From Sphingomonas phyllosphaerae (GTDB lineage Bacteria; Pseudomonadota; Alphaproteobacteria; Sphingomonadales; Sphingomonadaceae): 64,000 bases of DNA. The translations under genes and the position numbers were made by a program. Positions 51,818 to 61,128 of this stretch are shown here, piece after piece; position 1 is the first letter of the stretch; each line of letters opens with the position of its first letter. The notes beneath the pieces are model-generated. The model was not told the origin of the DNA, ran no database searches, and was given only the letters and a program-made list of their open reading frames with translations. The DNA lies in assembly GCA_036946405.1 (NCBI GenBank), contig JAQIJC010000001.1:181501-245500 (forward strand). Reading direction: 5' to 3'.

Positions 51818-53197
51818 TTACGGACGAAGCGGCCCCCAGGCGGGGTCCGATCCGTCGAGCGGGGTAGGCACGCGGCGTTCGTTGACCCCGGTCAGGTCGA
51901 CCGACCACAGATCGGCCTTGCCGGCGTTGCCGCGCCCCTGGCGGAAGAACATCAGCACACGACCGTTCGGGCTCCAAGAGGGACCTTCGTCCTGCCAGCT
52001 GTTGGTGAGCAGCTTCTCGCCCTGCCCGCTCGGGCTCATGACGCCGATCCGGAACGCGCCCTGGATCTTGGTGAAGGCGACCAGGTCGCCGCGCGGGCTC
52101 CACACCGGCGTGGCGTAGCGCCCGCCGCCAAAGCTGATCCGCTGCTGGCTCGATCCATCGGCGTTCATCACGTACAGCTGCTGCCCACCCGACCGATCGC
52201 TCTCGAACACGATCTTCGAGCCATCGGGCGAATAGCTGCCGCCGGTATCGATCCCCGGCGAGGTGGTCAGCCGCTGCGGTGTGCCGCCCGACGCCGGGAC
52301 GCGATACAGGTCGGTGTTCCCGGCCTGCGCCATCGAGAACAGGATGTAGCGGCCATCGGGCGAGAAGCGCGGCGCGAAGGTGGTCGCGACGTTCTGCACC
52401 ACCAGCCGCTGCCGCCCCGAACCGAGATCGTAGACGTAGATCGCCGGGGTCTTGCCGACATAGCTCATGTACACGATCGACTGCTGGTTGGGCGCGAAGC
52501 GCGGGGTCAGCACGATCGACGAGCCGGTGGTCAGGAAGCGGCTGTTCGCGCCGTCCTGGTCCATGATCGCCAGCCGCTTGATGCGGTTGGCTTTCGGCCC
52601 GGTTTCGCTGACATAGACGACGCGGCTGTCGAAATAGGCGCCCTCGCCGGTCAGCCGGGTGTAGACCATGTCGGCGCATTTATGCCCCGCGCGCCGCCAG
52701 TCGGACGGCGGCACCACGAACCCCTGTCGCGTCAGCTGCGTCTGCGCCGACACGTCGTACAGGTAGCAGCCGACCGTCAGCGTCCCGTCGCCATTGGCAC
52801 GGATATAACCCTGCACCAGCGCCTGCGCCCCCGAGCCCGCCCAGTAATCGAACGCCGGCGCGGTCACTTCCGGGAAGCCGATCGCCCGCGTCCGGCCGGG
52901 GGCGAGCGGGGTGAACAGCCCGGAGTTGCGCAGGTCGTTGCTCACGATCTCCGCCAGTTGCCGTCCGAGCTGGTCGGTCGAGCCGGCCGCGGTCTGCACC
53001 ACCGCCTGCGTCGGCATCGGCGGGATCGCGATCGGCATCGGCGCGGAAATGCCGCCGGTGACGTCGACCTCCAGCGGCGGCGGGGTCTGGCCGGCCGGTG
53101 CCGCACCTGCGCCGGGCGGTGTCACGGGCGGCGGCACCTGCTGCGCGAGCGCAGGGGTGGAGACAAGCGTGGCGAGGAGGAGCAGCCGGAGTCGCAT
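51818..53197 (-). CDS. tolB: Tol-Pal system periplasmic protein TolB
   Basis: The 459-residue protein has a signal peptide (MRLRLLLLATLVSTPALAQQ) and a Pro/Gly-rich linker. The TolB N-domain (about 60-180, with LGRQLAEIVSNDLRNSGLFT) is followed by a six-bladed propeller with repeats such as SPDGSKIVFESDRSGGQQLY and SPRGDLVAFTKIQG. The propeller binds Pal and the N-terminus is recognised by TolA. The ATG at 53197 shares a base with the tolA stop (TGATG), so five upstream in-frame codons are excluded. pal follows after 31 bases. Confidence 0.97.
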   Translation of the reverse strand: MRLRLLLLATLVSTPALAQQVPPPVTPPGAGAAPAGQTPPPLEVDVTGGISAPMPIAIPPMPTQAVVQTAAGSTDQLGRQLAEIVSNDLRNSGLFTPLAPGRTRAIGFPEVTAPAFDYWAGSGAQALVQGYIRANGDGTLTVGCYLYDVSAQTQLTRQGFVVPPSDWRRAGHKCADMVYTRLTGEGAYFDSRVVYVSETGPKANRIKRLAIMDQDGANSRFLTTGSSIVLTPRFAPNQQSIVYMSYVGKTPAIYVYDLGSGRQRLVVQNVATTFAPRFSPDGRYILFSMAQAGNTDLYRVPASGGTPQRLTTSPGIDTGGSYSPDGSKIVFESDRSGGQQLYVMNADGSSQQRISFGGGRYATPVWSPRGDLVAFTKIQGAFRIGVMSPSGQGEKLLTNSWQDEGPSWSPNGRVLMFFRQGRGNAGKADLWSVDLTGVNERRVPTPLDGSDPAWGPLRP

Positions 53198-54168
53198 CAC
53201 CGCAGTTTCCAATTATAGTTGATGTTGCTCCACCCCCCATTGGCGGTGGAATAATATTCTGCCGGCAGTCTCAACGGCGAACAGCCCTTGAATGCCGCAA
53301 TCCCCAGATCGACGACGCGCCGGGCGTAGCGGCGGTTGTCGTCGTCGACGCCGTTCTGTCGCACCACGGTCGGCGTCGCCGACAGCGTACCGTCGCGATT
53401 GAGCCGCAGGTTGAGCGTGGTGACGATCTGGTTCGCGCCGGGGCCGGGATCCACCTGCCGGTCGGCGCATGGCTGGATCTGCCGCGCGATCGCCTGCTGG
53501 ATCGCCGCCAGCGCCTTGCCGTCGACGCGCGCGGCGGACGGCGGCGCGTCATTGGGCTTGGCGTCGCTCTTCTCGGCGGTCAGCCCCTTGAGGAAGTCGC
53601 TCCCCAGCCGACTGCCGCGAGGGCGCTCGCCCTTGGCGGTTTCGGTCTTGCCCTTGCCCTTCGAGGCGGCGGGCGCGGCCGACGACTTGCTCGACGCCGC
53701 GGCGCTCTCCTGCTTCTTGGGCGCGGGCTTGGCCGCGACCTTTTCCGCCGCGGGCGGAGCCGGCTTGGGCTTGGGCTGCGGCTTGGGGACCGGCTTCGGC
53801 GCGGGCGCTGGCTTGGGCGCGGGTTTCGGCGGAGCCGGCTTGGGCGGCGCGGGCTTCGCGACCGGCTTGGGCTCGGGCTGCGGCGCGGGTTCGGGGACCG
53901 GCGCGGGCACGGGCTGCGGCGGGGCTTCGGCGGGCGGCGGCGCTTCCTCGGGCTCGCCGACATCGGGCGCGACCGCCTGCGACGGCGCCTCGGTCTGCTG
54001 CGGCGCGGCCGCCTCCAACGCGACGTCCTTGACGAGGCTGACCTCGACCGGGTTCTGCTTCAGCTTGACCGGATTGGGCGTGGCGAGAAAGCCGACCGAG
54101 AGCACGCCGAACAGCAGGACGTGTCCCGCAACGGCCAGCCCCAGCCCGATCTTCTCACCACGCTCCAC
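53197..54168 (-). CDS. tolA: TolA (TonB-like) energy-transducing protein
   Basis: This 323-residue protein has one N-terminal transmembrane helix (about 6-27, HVLLFGVLSVGFLAT) and a long Pro/Lys/Ala-rich spacer (about 60-165, with repeated PAPKPVPKPQPKPKP units). The globular C-terminal domain includes DPGPGANQIVTTLNLRLNRD. It spans the periplasm and transmits proton-motive force from TolQR to TolB/Pal. GTG start, one base after the tolR stop. The repetitive spacer creates several false open frames on the other strand. Confidence 0.93.
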   Translation of the reverse strand: MERGEKIGLGLAVAGHVLLFGVLSVGFLATPNPVKLKQNPVEVSLVKDVALEAAAPQQTEAPSQAVAPDVGEPEEAPPPAEAPPQPVPAPVPEPAPQPEPKPVAKPAPPKPAPPKPAPKPAPAPKPVPKPQPKPKPAPPAAEKVAAKPAPKKQESAAASSKSSAAPAASKGKGKTETAKGERPRGSRLGSDFLKGLTAEKSDAKPNDAPPSAARVDGKALAAIQQAIARQIQPCADRQVDPGPGANQIVTTLNLRLNRDGTLSATPTVVRQNGVDDDNRRYARRVVDLGIAAFKGCSPLRLPAEYYSTANGGWSNINYNWKLR

Positions 54169-54169
54169 G

Positions 54170-54600
<431 letters not shown>

Positions 54601-54601
<1 letters not shown>

Positions 54602-55293
54602 CAGCGTTCGCCGTCGAGCTGCCGCGACAGCGTGGCGTGGAAGCCGTCGGCGAAGCGGTTCAGCCGCGCCTCGATGCGGTTGATCGCATGGCTGAAACGG
54701 TTGTACGCGATCACCGCCGGGATCGCCGCGAACAGCCCGATCGCGGTCGCGAACAGCGCCTCGGCGATGCCGGGGGCGACGACCGACAGGCTGGTGTTCT
54801 GCTGGCTGGCAATCGCGGTGAAGCTGCGCATGATCCCCCAGACGGTGCCGAACAGCCCAACGAACGGCGCGACCGAACCGACCGTCGCCAGCACGTTGAG
54901 CCGGTCCGACAGCTGATCGATCTCGCGCGCCACCGCCGAGCCCATGACGGTCGCCAGCCGCTCACGCGTGCCCTCGCGGTCGATCTTCTGCCCGTGCGTC
55001 GAGCGCCGCCACTCGGTGACGCCCGCGTTCAGCACGCGCGCGGAAGGAAGATCGGTGTGCGTCTGCGACTTGTAGAAGGCGTCGATATCCTCGGCCTTCC
55101 AGAAATCACGCTCGAACGCCTCGGTGCGCTGGCGCGTACGGCCCAGCTTCAGCCAGAAGCCGATGATGATCGCCCAGGTCCAGATGCTGGCGAGCAGCAG
55201 CCCCAGCATCACCGCCTTGACCACCCAATCGGCTTCCATGAACAGCGCGATCGGCGACAGCGTGGCCGCATCGGTCTGCAAAATCGGATTCAC
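54601..55293 (-). CDS. tolQ: Tol-Pal system protein TolQ
   Basis: The 230-residue MotA/TolQ/ExbB-type protein has three transmembrane helices, at about 25-45, 135-160 and 175-195. Signature stretches are VKAVMLGLLLASIWTWAIII, LATVGSVAPFVGLFGTVWGI (the proton-channel helix) and FATAIGLFAAIPAVIAYNRF. It forms a pentamer around TolR. The start is GTG, overlapping the ybgC stop (GTGA at 55290-55293). Confidence 0.97.
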
Positions 55294-55751
55294 GGTGTCT
55301 CTTCCCCCAATGACGCGAGGCGCCGGAACGTATCGACCCAGGCGGCGGGTTGACGACGCGGCCGCCCGTCGGGGCCGACCAGCGCCGCGGTCACCGTGGC
55401 GTCCGCCAGCATTTCCGCCCCGCGCCTGACTGTCTGATGAATGACGACGCTCGCCGCGCGGATCGCGGTCACCCGGCTTTGAATCAGCAGCGCGTCGTCG
55501 AGCCGCGCGGGCGCGCGATACTTGATCGTCAGATCGGTGATCGCATAGGCGCCGCCGCCACCCTCGAAGGTCGCGCGCTGGTCGATCCCGCCGACGCGCA
55601 GCATGTCCGAGCGCGCGCGCTCCAGATAACGCAGGTAATTGGCGTGATAGACCACGCCCGACAGGTCGGTATCCTCGAAATAGACGCGCAGTGCGAAGAG
55701 GTGGCTGTTACCCTCGAAACGTCCCTGCGCGGGTTGATCCACCGCCGTCAT
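55290..55751 (-). CDS. ybgC: YbgC acyl-CoA thioesterase of the Tol-Pal operon
   Basis: The 153-residue hotdog-fold enzyme has the active-site segment RVYFEDTDLSGVVYHANYLR (about 22-41), with the catalytic Asp, followed by ERARSDMLR. It hydrolyses short acyl-CoA thioesters and is the usual first gene of tol operons. The start at 55751 is preferred because the longer open frame runs through repeat DNA. The GTG start of tolQ overlaps its stop codon. Confidence 0.95.
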   Translation of the reverse strand: MTAVDQPAQGRFEGNSHLFALRVYFEDTDLSGVVYHANYLRYLERARSDMLRVGGIDQRATFEGGGGAYAITDLTIKYRAPARLDDALLIQSRVTAIRAASVVIHQTVRRGAEMLADATVTAALVGPDGRPRRQPAAWVDTFRRLASLGEETP

Positions 55752-55842
55752 GGCAAGGCTGTTAACCGATGGGGCGGGCGCGGGGAAGCGGTAATGGCCC
55801 GCGGTTGATGTGGGTCGGGGGGGGCAGCCACCTTGCAACCAT

Positions 55843-55918
55843 CGTCATTGCGAGCGGAGCGAACCAATCCAGTGTTCCGCGCGCTGCCCTGGATTGCTTC
55901 GCTCCGCTCGCAATGACG
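55843..55918. repeat. Palindromic repeat, family G, perfect 21-base arms
   Basis: The arms at 55843-55863 and 55898-55918 are exact reverse complements (GTCATTGCGAGCGGAGCGAA plus one base each). After one mismatch the pairing continues with CAATCCAG and CTGGATTG, for 29 paired bases in all. It begins 92 bases upstream of ybgC and ends 4 bases before the stop of the PLP enzyme gene, so it may insulate the tol operon from upstream transcription. Confidence 0.9.
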
Positions 55919-55921
55919 AAG

Positions 55922-56971
55922 TCAGGTGAGAAGCGCCGCCATCTCCGCCTCCGCCCGCTCCCAAGCCAGCCCACTCTCCGCCAGCCACGCCGAATCGTGG
56001 TACGTGCACCCATAACGATCGCCGCCGTCGCACAGCAACGTCACGATGCTCCCGCGCTCACCGCGCGCCGCCATCTCGCCGATCAGCCGCGCGCACGCCC
56101 ACAGGTTCGTCCCCGTCGATCCGCCGACACGCCGCCCGAGCACCTGCCCCAGCGCGCGCATCGCGCCGATACTGTCGCCGTCCGCGACCGCGATCATCCG
56201 GTCGATCACACCCGGCACGAAGCTCGGCTCGACGCGCGGTCGCCCGATCCCCTCGATCCGCGACGCGCAGCCCTCGGGCAGCGCCACTGCCGCCCGGTCC
56301 GCATAATGGCGATGGAAGATCGAATGGACCGGATCGGCGACGCACAATTGCGTGGCGTACCGGCGATAGCGGATGAAGCGCCCGATCGTCGCCGACGTGC
56401 CGCCGGTCCCCGCGCCGCACACGATCCACGCCGGGATTGGATGCTCCTCTTCGGCCATCTGCGCGAAGATGCTCTCGGCGATATTGTTGTTGCCACGCCA
56501 GTCGGTCGCGCGCTCGGCATAGGTGAATTGGTCGAGATAATGCCCGCCGGTTTCGCGCGCGAGCCGCTGCGCGACGTCGTAGACCGTGCGCGGGTCATCG
56601 ACCGCATGGATCTCGCCGCCATGGAAGCGGATCGCGTCGAGCTTGGGCGCGGCGGTCGCCGCGGGGACGACCGCGATGAAGCGCAAGCCCAGCATCTTGG
56701 CGAAATAGGCTTCGCTGACCGCGGTCGACCCCGACGACGCCTCGATCACGCAGGTGTCGGGGCCGATCCACTCGTTGCACAGCGCATAGAGGAACAGCGA
56801 GCGCGCCAGCCGATGCTTGAGGCTGCCGGTCGGGTGGCTGCTCTCGTCCTTCAGGTACAGCTGGATGCCGTCATGATGCGGCAGATCGACCTGGATCAGG
56901 TGCGTGTCGGCGCTGCGGTTGTAATCCGCCTCGATCCGCCGGACCGCCTCCGCCAGCCAGTCGCGCGTCAT
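55922..56971 (-). CDS. PLP-dependent enzyme of the cysteine synthase family
   Basis: The 349-residue fold-type II enzyme has the PLP lysine in [14 protein letters not shown] (Lys52), the asparagine/serine loop [15 protein letters not shown], the phosphate-binding glycine loop [13 protein letters not shown], and [18 protein letters not shown]. It differs from CysK in length and in its N-terminal region. It may be a cysteine desulfhydrase or a beta-replacing enzyme; the reaction cannot be fixed. Its ATG overlaps the asparaginase stop (ATGA at 56968-56971). Confidence 0.88.
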   Translation of the reverse strand: MTRDWLAEAVRRIEADYNRSADTHLIQVDLPHHDGIQLYLKDESSHPTGSLKHRLARSLFLYALCNEWIGPDTCVIEASSGSTAVSEAYFAKMLGLRFIAVVPAATAAPKLDAIRFHGGEIHAVDDPRTVYDVAQRLARETGGHYLDQFTYAERATDWRGNNNIAESIFAQMAEEEHPIPAWIVCGAGTGGTSATIGRFIRYRRYATQLCVADPVHSIFHRHYADRAAVALPEGCASRIEGIGRPRVEPSFVPGVIDRMIAVADGDSIGAMRALGQVLGRRVGGSTGTNLWACARLIGEMAARGERGSIVTLLCDGGDRYGCTYHDSAWLAESGLAWERAEAEMAALLT

Positions 56972-57453
56972 TCGGCCGCGACGAAGCTGTTGATCGAGCG
57001 ATCCTTTCTCACCCGGGTCCCGTCGAAGATCGTGCCGTTCATCGCGATCCACACGCCCGGCGCGGCGACCTGCGCGGTGGCGAAGGCCATGCCGAGATTG
57101 AAGCTGGCGTCGCTCTCCGCGAACCGCGCCGGGGCCAGCGCGCCGACCAGCACGATCGTCTTGTCGGTCTTGCCGGCCAGAACCCGGGCGGTGTCGGTCA
57201 TCGTGTCGGTGCCATGTGTAATGACGATCCGTGACTCATCCGCGTCCAAAATAGCCCCCAAGATGAGCGCCCGGTCGTCATCGGTGAGCTCCAAACTGTC
57301 CTTGCGGAGCAGTTCGTGCACCCGAAACGGCAAAGCGACGCGCGCAGTCTTCAGCAGCCGGTCGACCACGCTGTCGCCGATCTGATATTCGCTGAGCGCG
57401 TCGAAATAAAGTTTGTCGATCGTCCCGCCGGTGGTGAGGATCAGCACGCTCAC
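56968..57453 (-). CDS. Single-domain asparaginase-like protein
   Basis: The 161-residue protein contains only the N-terminal catalytic half of L-asparaginase. Motif 1 is [10 protein letters not shown] with nucleophile Thr11, and motif 2 is [11 protein letters not shown] with Thr82 and Asp83. It ends after [12 protein letters not shown]. Full asparaginases have about 330 residues, and the missing C-terminal domain usually completes neighbouring active sites. Single-domain members are known in proteobacteria. The start is GTG, overlapping the M3 peptidase stop (GTGA at 57450-57453). The substrate may not be asparagine. Confidence 0.88.
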   Translation of the reverse strand: MSVLILTTGGTIDKLYFDALSEYQIGDSVVDRLLKTARVALPFRVHELLRKDSLELTDDDRALILGAILDADESRIVITHGTDTMTDTARVLAGKTDKTIVLVGALAPARFAESDASFNLGMAFATAQVAAPGVWIAMNGTIFDGTRVRKDRSINSFVAAE

Positions 57454-59486
57454 TGCGCGTCCTCCAGCAGGCCGTGGCGGACCAGCATCGCGACCGGATC
57501 GGCGTCGCGCCCGCGGAACGCGCGGAAGCTCTCCGCCGCCGGGCGCGTCGCGCCGCGCGACAACACTTCCTCGCGCAGCAGGGTGCCGGTGGCGCGATCG
57601 ACCAGCCCGTTCTCCGCGAACCGGCCGAAGCCGTCGGCGGCGAGCACCTCGGCCCACAAATAGCTGTAATAGCCCGAGGCATAGCCGCCCGCGAAGATGT
57701 GGCTGAACGCGTGCGGGAAGCGATGCCAGGCGGGCGGGCGCAGCACCGACACCTCGTCGCGCACCGCCTCGATCACCTCCATCGGGTCGCTGCCCATCGT
57801 GCCGAGGTGGAGCAGCAGGTCGAACAGCGCGAATTCGAGCTGGCGGACGATGAACATCCCCGACTGGAAGCGCCGCGCCGCGACCATCCGGTCGAACAGG
57901 TCGGGCGGCAGCGGCGCGCCGCTTTCGTAATGCCCCGACATCGCGGTCAGCACCGCGCGGTCCCAGGCGAAATCCTCCATCAGCTGGCTCGGCAGCTCGA
58001 CCGCGTCCCATTCGAACCCGCTCGTCCCCGCGATCGACGGGCGGTCGACGCGCGTGAACAGATGGTGGAGGCAATGGCCGGTTTCGTGAAGCAAGGTCAC
58101 GACATCGCTGTGGCTGAGCAACGACGGCTGTCCCTCGCCCTTCGGCGCGAAATTGCAGACCAGATAGGCGACCGGCACCCGCACGTTGTTGCCGTCGCGC
58201 AGCCGTGGGCGCGCCTGCGCCATCCACGCCCCGCCGCGCTTGCCGGGGCGTGCGTGAAGGTCGAGATACAGGCCCGCGAACACCTCGCCGCTGTCGTCGG
58301 CGACGTCGTAATAATGCGCGTCGGGGTGATAGAGCGGCACATCGTCGCGCCGGGTGAGCCGCAGCCCGAACAACTGCCCCAGCAACGTCTGCCAGCCGGC
58401 GGTGACGCGCTCGACCGGGAAGTAACCGCGCACCTCCTGCTCGTCGACCGCATAGCGCGCCTGCCGCAGCCGGTTGGCGGCGAACCCCGCGTCCCACGGC
58501 TGGAGGTCGGTGATCCCCAGCTCGTCGGCCGCGAACGCCCGCAAGGCATCGAGATCGCGCTGCGCCGCCGGCTTCGCGCGCTGGCCGAGGTCACGCAGGA
58601 AGGCCAGCACCTCGCCCGCATTTGGCGCCATCTTGGTTTCCAGCGACAGCGCGACCGGATCGGTGAAGCCGAGCAACGTCGCCGCCTCGCGCCGCAGCTC
58701 GAGGATGCGCGCGATCCGCGGGCCGTTGTCGTGCGCGCCGGCGTTCGGCCCCTGATCGGAGGCGCGCGTGCCATAGGCGCGGTACACGTCGGCGCGGAGG
58801 TCGCGATCCTCGGCGAAGGTCAGCACCGCATTGACGCTCGGCTGCTGGAGCGTGACCAGCCAGCCGTCCAGCCCCTTCGCCTGCGCCGCGGCGGCGAACA
58901 TCGCCTTGTCGGGGGCGGAGATGCCCGCCAGCCGCGCCTCGTCGGTGATGTGGCAGGTCCACGCATCCGTCGCGTCGAGCACCGCGCTCCCGAACTCGGT
59001 CGACAGCGCCGACAGCTCGACCGACACCGCCGCGAACCGCTCACGCTCCGCGGCGTCGAGCGCGACCCCCGCCAGCCGGAAGTCGCGGATCGCATGTTCG
59101 ACCGCGACGCGATCGGCCTGCGGCAGATCGGCGAAGCCGGGCGACGCCTCCAGCGCGGTCAGCACGTCGTACAGGTCGCGGTTCTGCGCCACCGCCATGA
59201 AATGCTGGACCAGTTTCTCCTGCCCCGCGGCGTGCGCGGCGCGCAACCCGGGCGTGTCCGCGACCCCGCGCAGGTGCGACACCGCCGACCACAAGGCATC
59301 GACCCCCGCCTCGGCACGTTCGAGCGGCAGCCATGCCTGTTCGAACGTCGTCGGCCGGGCACGCGTGACGTTTTCGACCGCCTCGGCGTGGCGCGCGATC
59401 GCGGCGTCGAGCGCGGGGGCGATCGTCTCCGGCGTCAGCGCGGCGAAATCGGGGAGGACGAGCGGATCGAGCAGCATATCGGTCAT
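57450..59486 (-). CDS. M3-family oligopeptidase
   Basis: The 678-residue zinc metallopeptidase of the oligopeptidase A/dipeptidyl carboxypeptidase group has HEXXH as HETGH (467-471), with the third ligand in SGFEWDAVELPSQLMEDF about 25 residues on. The N-terminal helical region begins MTDMLLDPLVLPDFAALTPE. No signal peptide is seen, so it is cytoplasmic and should degrade peptides of roughly 5-17 residues. The start at 59486 is chosen because the longer frame runs through repeats. It is the first gene of a three-gene coupled cassette with the asparaginase-like and PLP enzymes. Confidence 0.94.
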   Translation of the reverse strand: MTDMLLDPLVLPDFAALTPETIAPALDAAIARHAEAVENVTRARPTTFEQAWLPLERAEAGVDALWSAVSHLRGVADTPGLRAAHAAGQEKLVQHFMAVAQNRDLYDVLTALEASPGFADLPQADRVAVEHAIRDFRLAGVALDAAERERFAAVSVELSALSTEFGSAVLDATDAWTCHITDEARLAGISAPDKAMFAAAAQAKGLDGWLVTLQQPSVNAVLTFAEDRDLRADVYRAYGTRASDQGPNAGAHDNGPRIARILELRREAATLLGFTDPVALSLETKMAPNAGEVLAFLRDLGQRAKPAAQRDLDALRAFAADELGITDLQPWDAGFAANRLRQARYAVDEQEVRGYFPVERVTAGWQTLLGQLFGLRLTRRDDVPLYHPDAHYYDVADDSGEVFAGLYLDLHARPGKRGGAWMAQARPRLRDGNNVRVPVAYLVCNFAPKGEGQPSLLSHSDVVTLLHETGHCLHHLFTRVDRPSIAGTSGFEWDAVELPSQLMEDFAWDRAVLTAMSGHYESGAPLPPDLFDRMVAARRFQSGMFIVRQLEFALFDLLLHLGTMGSDPMEVIEAVRDEVSVLRPPAWHRFPHAFSHIFAGGYASGYYSYLWAEVLAADGFGRFAENGLVDRATGTLLREEVLSRGATRPAAESFRAFRGRDADPVAMLVRHGLLEDAQ

Positions 59487-59568
59487 GCGCGCCGATGTAG
59501 CGATCCGCTGGCGGGAGGGGAACCACCCCAAGGAAGCGGGCTGACGCAGTCCCCTCCCCTTCAGGGGA

Positions 59569-59732
59569 TCGTTGCAAAAGGTCGGCGCAGCGCCCCTTTT
59601 CAAGCCGTACCCCGGCGGAGGCCGGGGTCCGATTGGAAAGGTCTTTCCGCTAGTTACAATCGCCTCCCGACTGGGCCCCGGCCTTCGCCGGGGTACAAGA
59701 AGGCGACTTTCGCAACGATCCCCTTCAGAAGA
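59569..59732. repeat. Nested repeat: family E copy 2 inside another palindrome
   Basis: The family E hairpin (TACCCCGGCGGAGGCCGGGG to CCGGCCTTCGCCGGGGTAC, 59608-59696) is flanked by outer arms. The left arm is TTCAGGGGATCGTTGCAAAAG from 59569 and the right arm is CTTTCGCAACGATCCCCTTCA in 59708-59728. It lies in the 336-base gap between the M3 peptidase start and the transporter stop. No gene is visible in the gap. Confidence 0.8.
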
Positions 59733-59739
59733 GGAGCCG

Positions 59740-59815
59740 GGGGTGGGGCCTGTCCGCAAGCGCGGCCCTCGCGGATACGCCCCACCCCAACCCCTCCCCG
59801 AAGGGGAGGGGCAAA
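59740..59815. repeat. G/C-rich palindrome with trailing hairpin
   Basis: GGGGTGGGGC (59740-59749) pairs with GCCCCACCCC (59779-59788) around a 29-base centre that includes TCCGC and GCGGA. It is followed by CCCCTCCCCGAAGGGGAGGG, a second hairpin that matches 22821-22842. It ends just before the transporter stop. Confidence 0.7.
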
Positions 59816-59822
59816 GCAGCCC

Positions 59823-61109
59823 TCAATCCTCGCGGATCAGGCTGTTGCGCCCGGTATCGCGCATCCGCAGGTACACCAGCAGCGAAATGCCGATCATCAC
59901 CGTGACATACCAGTAGAAGCCCTGCTCCCACCCATGGCTCTTGAAGCTGAGCGCGACATATTCGGCGGTCCCGCCGAACAGCGTGTTGGCCAAGGCATAG
60001 GGCAGCGCGACACCCAGCGCGCGGATGTGCGCGGGGAACAGCTCCGCCTTCACCACCGCGTTGATCGACGTATAGCCGGTGACGATGATGAGCGACGCCA
60101 TCACCAGCAGCCCGGCGGTGACCGGGTCACGCGTCGCCTCCAGCGCCGAGAAGATCGGATAAGTGAACAGCACCCCCGCGACCCCGAACGCCACCATCAG
60201 CGGCTTGCGCCCGATCCGGTCCGACAGCCCGCCCGCGACCGGCTGGAGCAGCATGAAGACGAACAGGGTGACGGCGTTGATCTGCGTCGCGACTTCCTTG
60301 GAGAAGCCCGAGGTGTTGACCAGGAACTTCTGCATGTAGATCGAATAGGCGTAGAAGGCGAGCGTGCCCCCGGCGGTCAGCAGCATCACCAAGGCGGTTT
60401 CGCGCGGATGGTTCTTCAGCAGCGCGATAAAGCCGGACTTGGGCGCTTCATTGGCATGCGCGTTCTTGAAGCTCTGCGTCTCGGCCAGCCCGCGCCGCAA
60501 GTAGAAGACCACGACCGCCAGAAACGCGCCGACCACGAACGGAATGCGCCAGCCCCATGCCTCCAGCTCGGCCCTGGGCATCACCGATTGCAGGATCAGC
60601 AGCACCATGATCGCCAGCAGCTGGCCGGAAATCAGCGTGACATACTGGAATGCCGAAAAGAACCCGCGCCGATCCTTGCCCGCCATCTCCGACAGATAGG
60701 TCGCGCTCGCGCCATATTCGCCGCCGACCGACAGCCCCTGCATGAGCCGCGCGAGCACCAGCAGCGCGGGCGCGGCGAGCCCGATCGTCTCATAGCCCGG
60801 CGTACACGCGATGATCAGCGAGCCGGCGCACATCAGCGTCACCGACAAGGTCAGCCCGGCCTTGCGCCCCTTGCGATCGGCATAGATGCCCATGATCCAC
60901 GCGCCGATCGGTCGCATCACGAAGCCGACCGCGAACACCGCGGCGGCGCTCAGCAATTGCGCGGTCTGGTCGCCCGACGGGAAGAAGTGCGGCGCGAAAT
61001 ACAGCGTGAACGCCGAATAGACGTACCAATCGAACCATTCGACCAGATTGCCGGTCGATCCTCCGATAATGGATTTCAGTCGATTGTCGGTCGTCGGCGT
61101 CCCCGCCAT
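59823..61109 (-). CDS. MHS-family MFS transporter (dicarboxylate/ketoglutarate type)
   Basis: The 428-residue protein has 12 membrane helices and begins MAGTPTTDNRLKSIIGGSTG. The MHS-family features are GNLVEWFDWYVYSAFTLYFA, GFVMRPIGAWIMGIYADRKG and RLMQGLSVGGEYGASATYLS. It is similar to KgtP (alpha-ketoglutarate) and related carboxylate symporters; the substrate is inferred. GAGGAGAG precedes the ATG at 61109. It lies 19 bases downstream of the porin gene, so the two form an operon for uptake through both membranes. Confidence 0.9.
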   Translation of the reverse strand: MAGTPTTDNRLKSIIGGSTGNLVEWFDWYVYSAFTLYFAPHFFPSGDQTAQLLSAAAVFAVGFVMRPIGAWIMGIYADRKGRKAGLTLSVTLMCAGSLIIACTPGYETIGLAAPALLVLARLMQGLSVGGEYGASATYLSEMAGKDRRGFFSAFQYVTLISGQLLAIMVLLILQSVMPRAELEAWGWRIPFVVGAFLAVVVFYLRRGLAETQSFKNAHANEAPKSGFIALLKNHPRETALVMLLTAGGTLAFYAYSIYMQKFLVNTSGFSKEVATQINAVTLFVFMLLQPVAGGLSDRIGRKPLMVAFGVAGVLFTYPIFSALEATRDPVTAGLLVMASLIIVTGYTSINAVVKAELFPAHIRALGVALPYALANTLFGGTAEYVALSFKSHGWEQGFYWYVTVMIGISLLVYLRMRDTGRNSLIRED

Positions 61110-61128
61110 CGCGTCTCTCCTCTTTATA

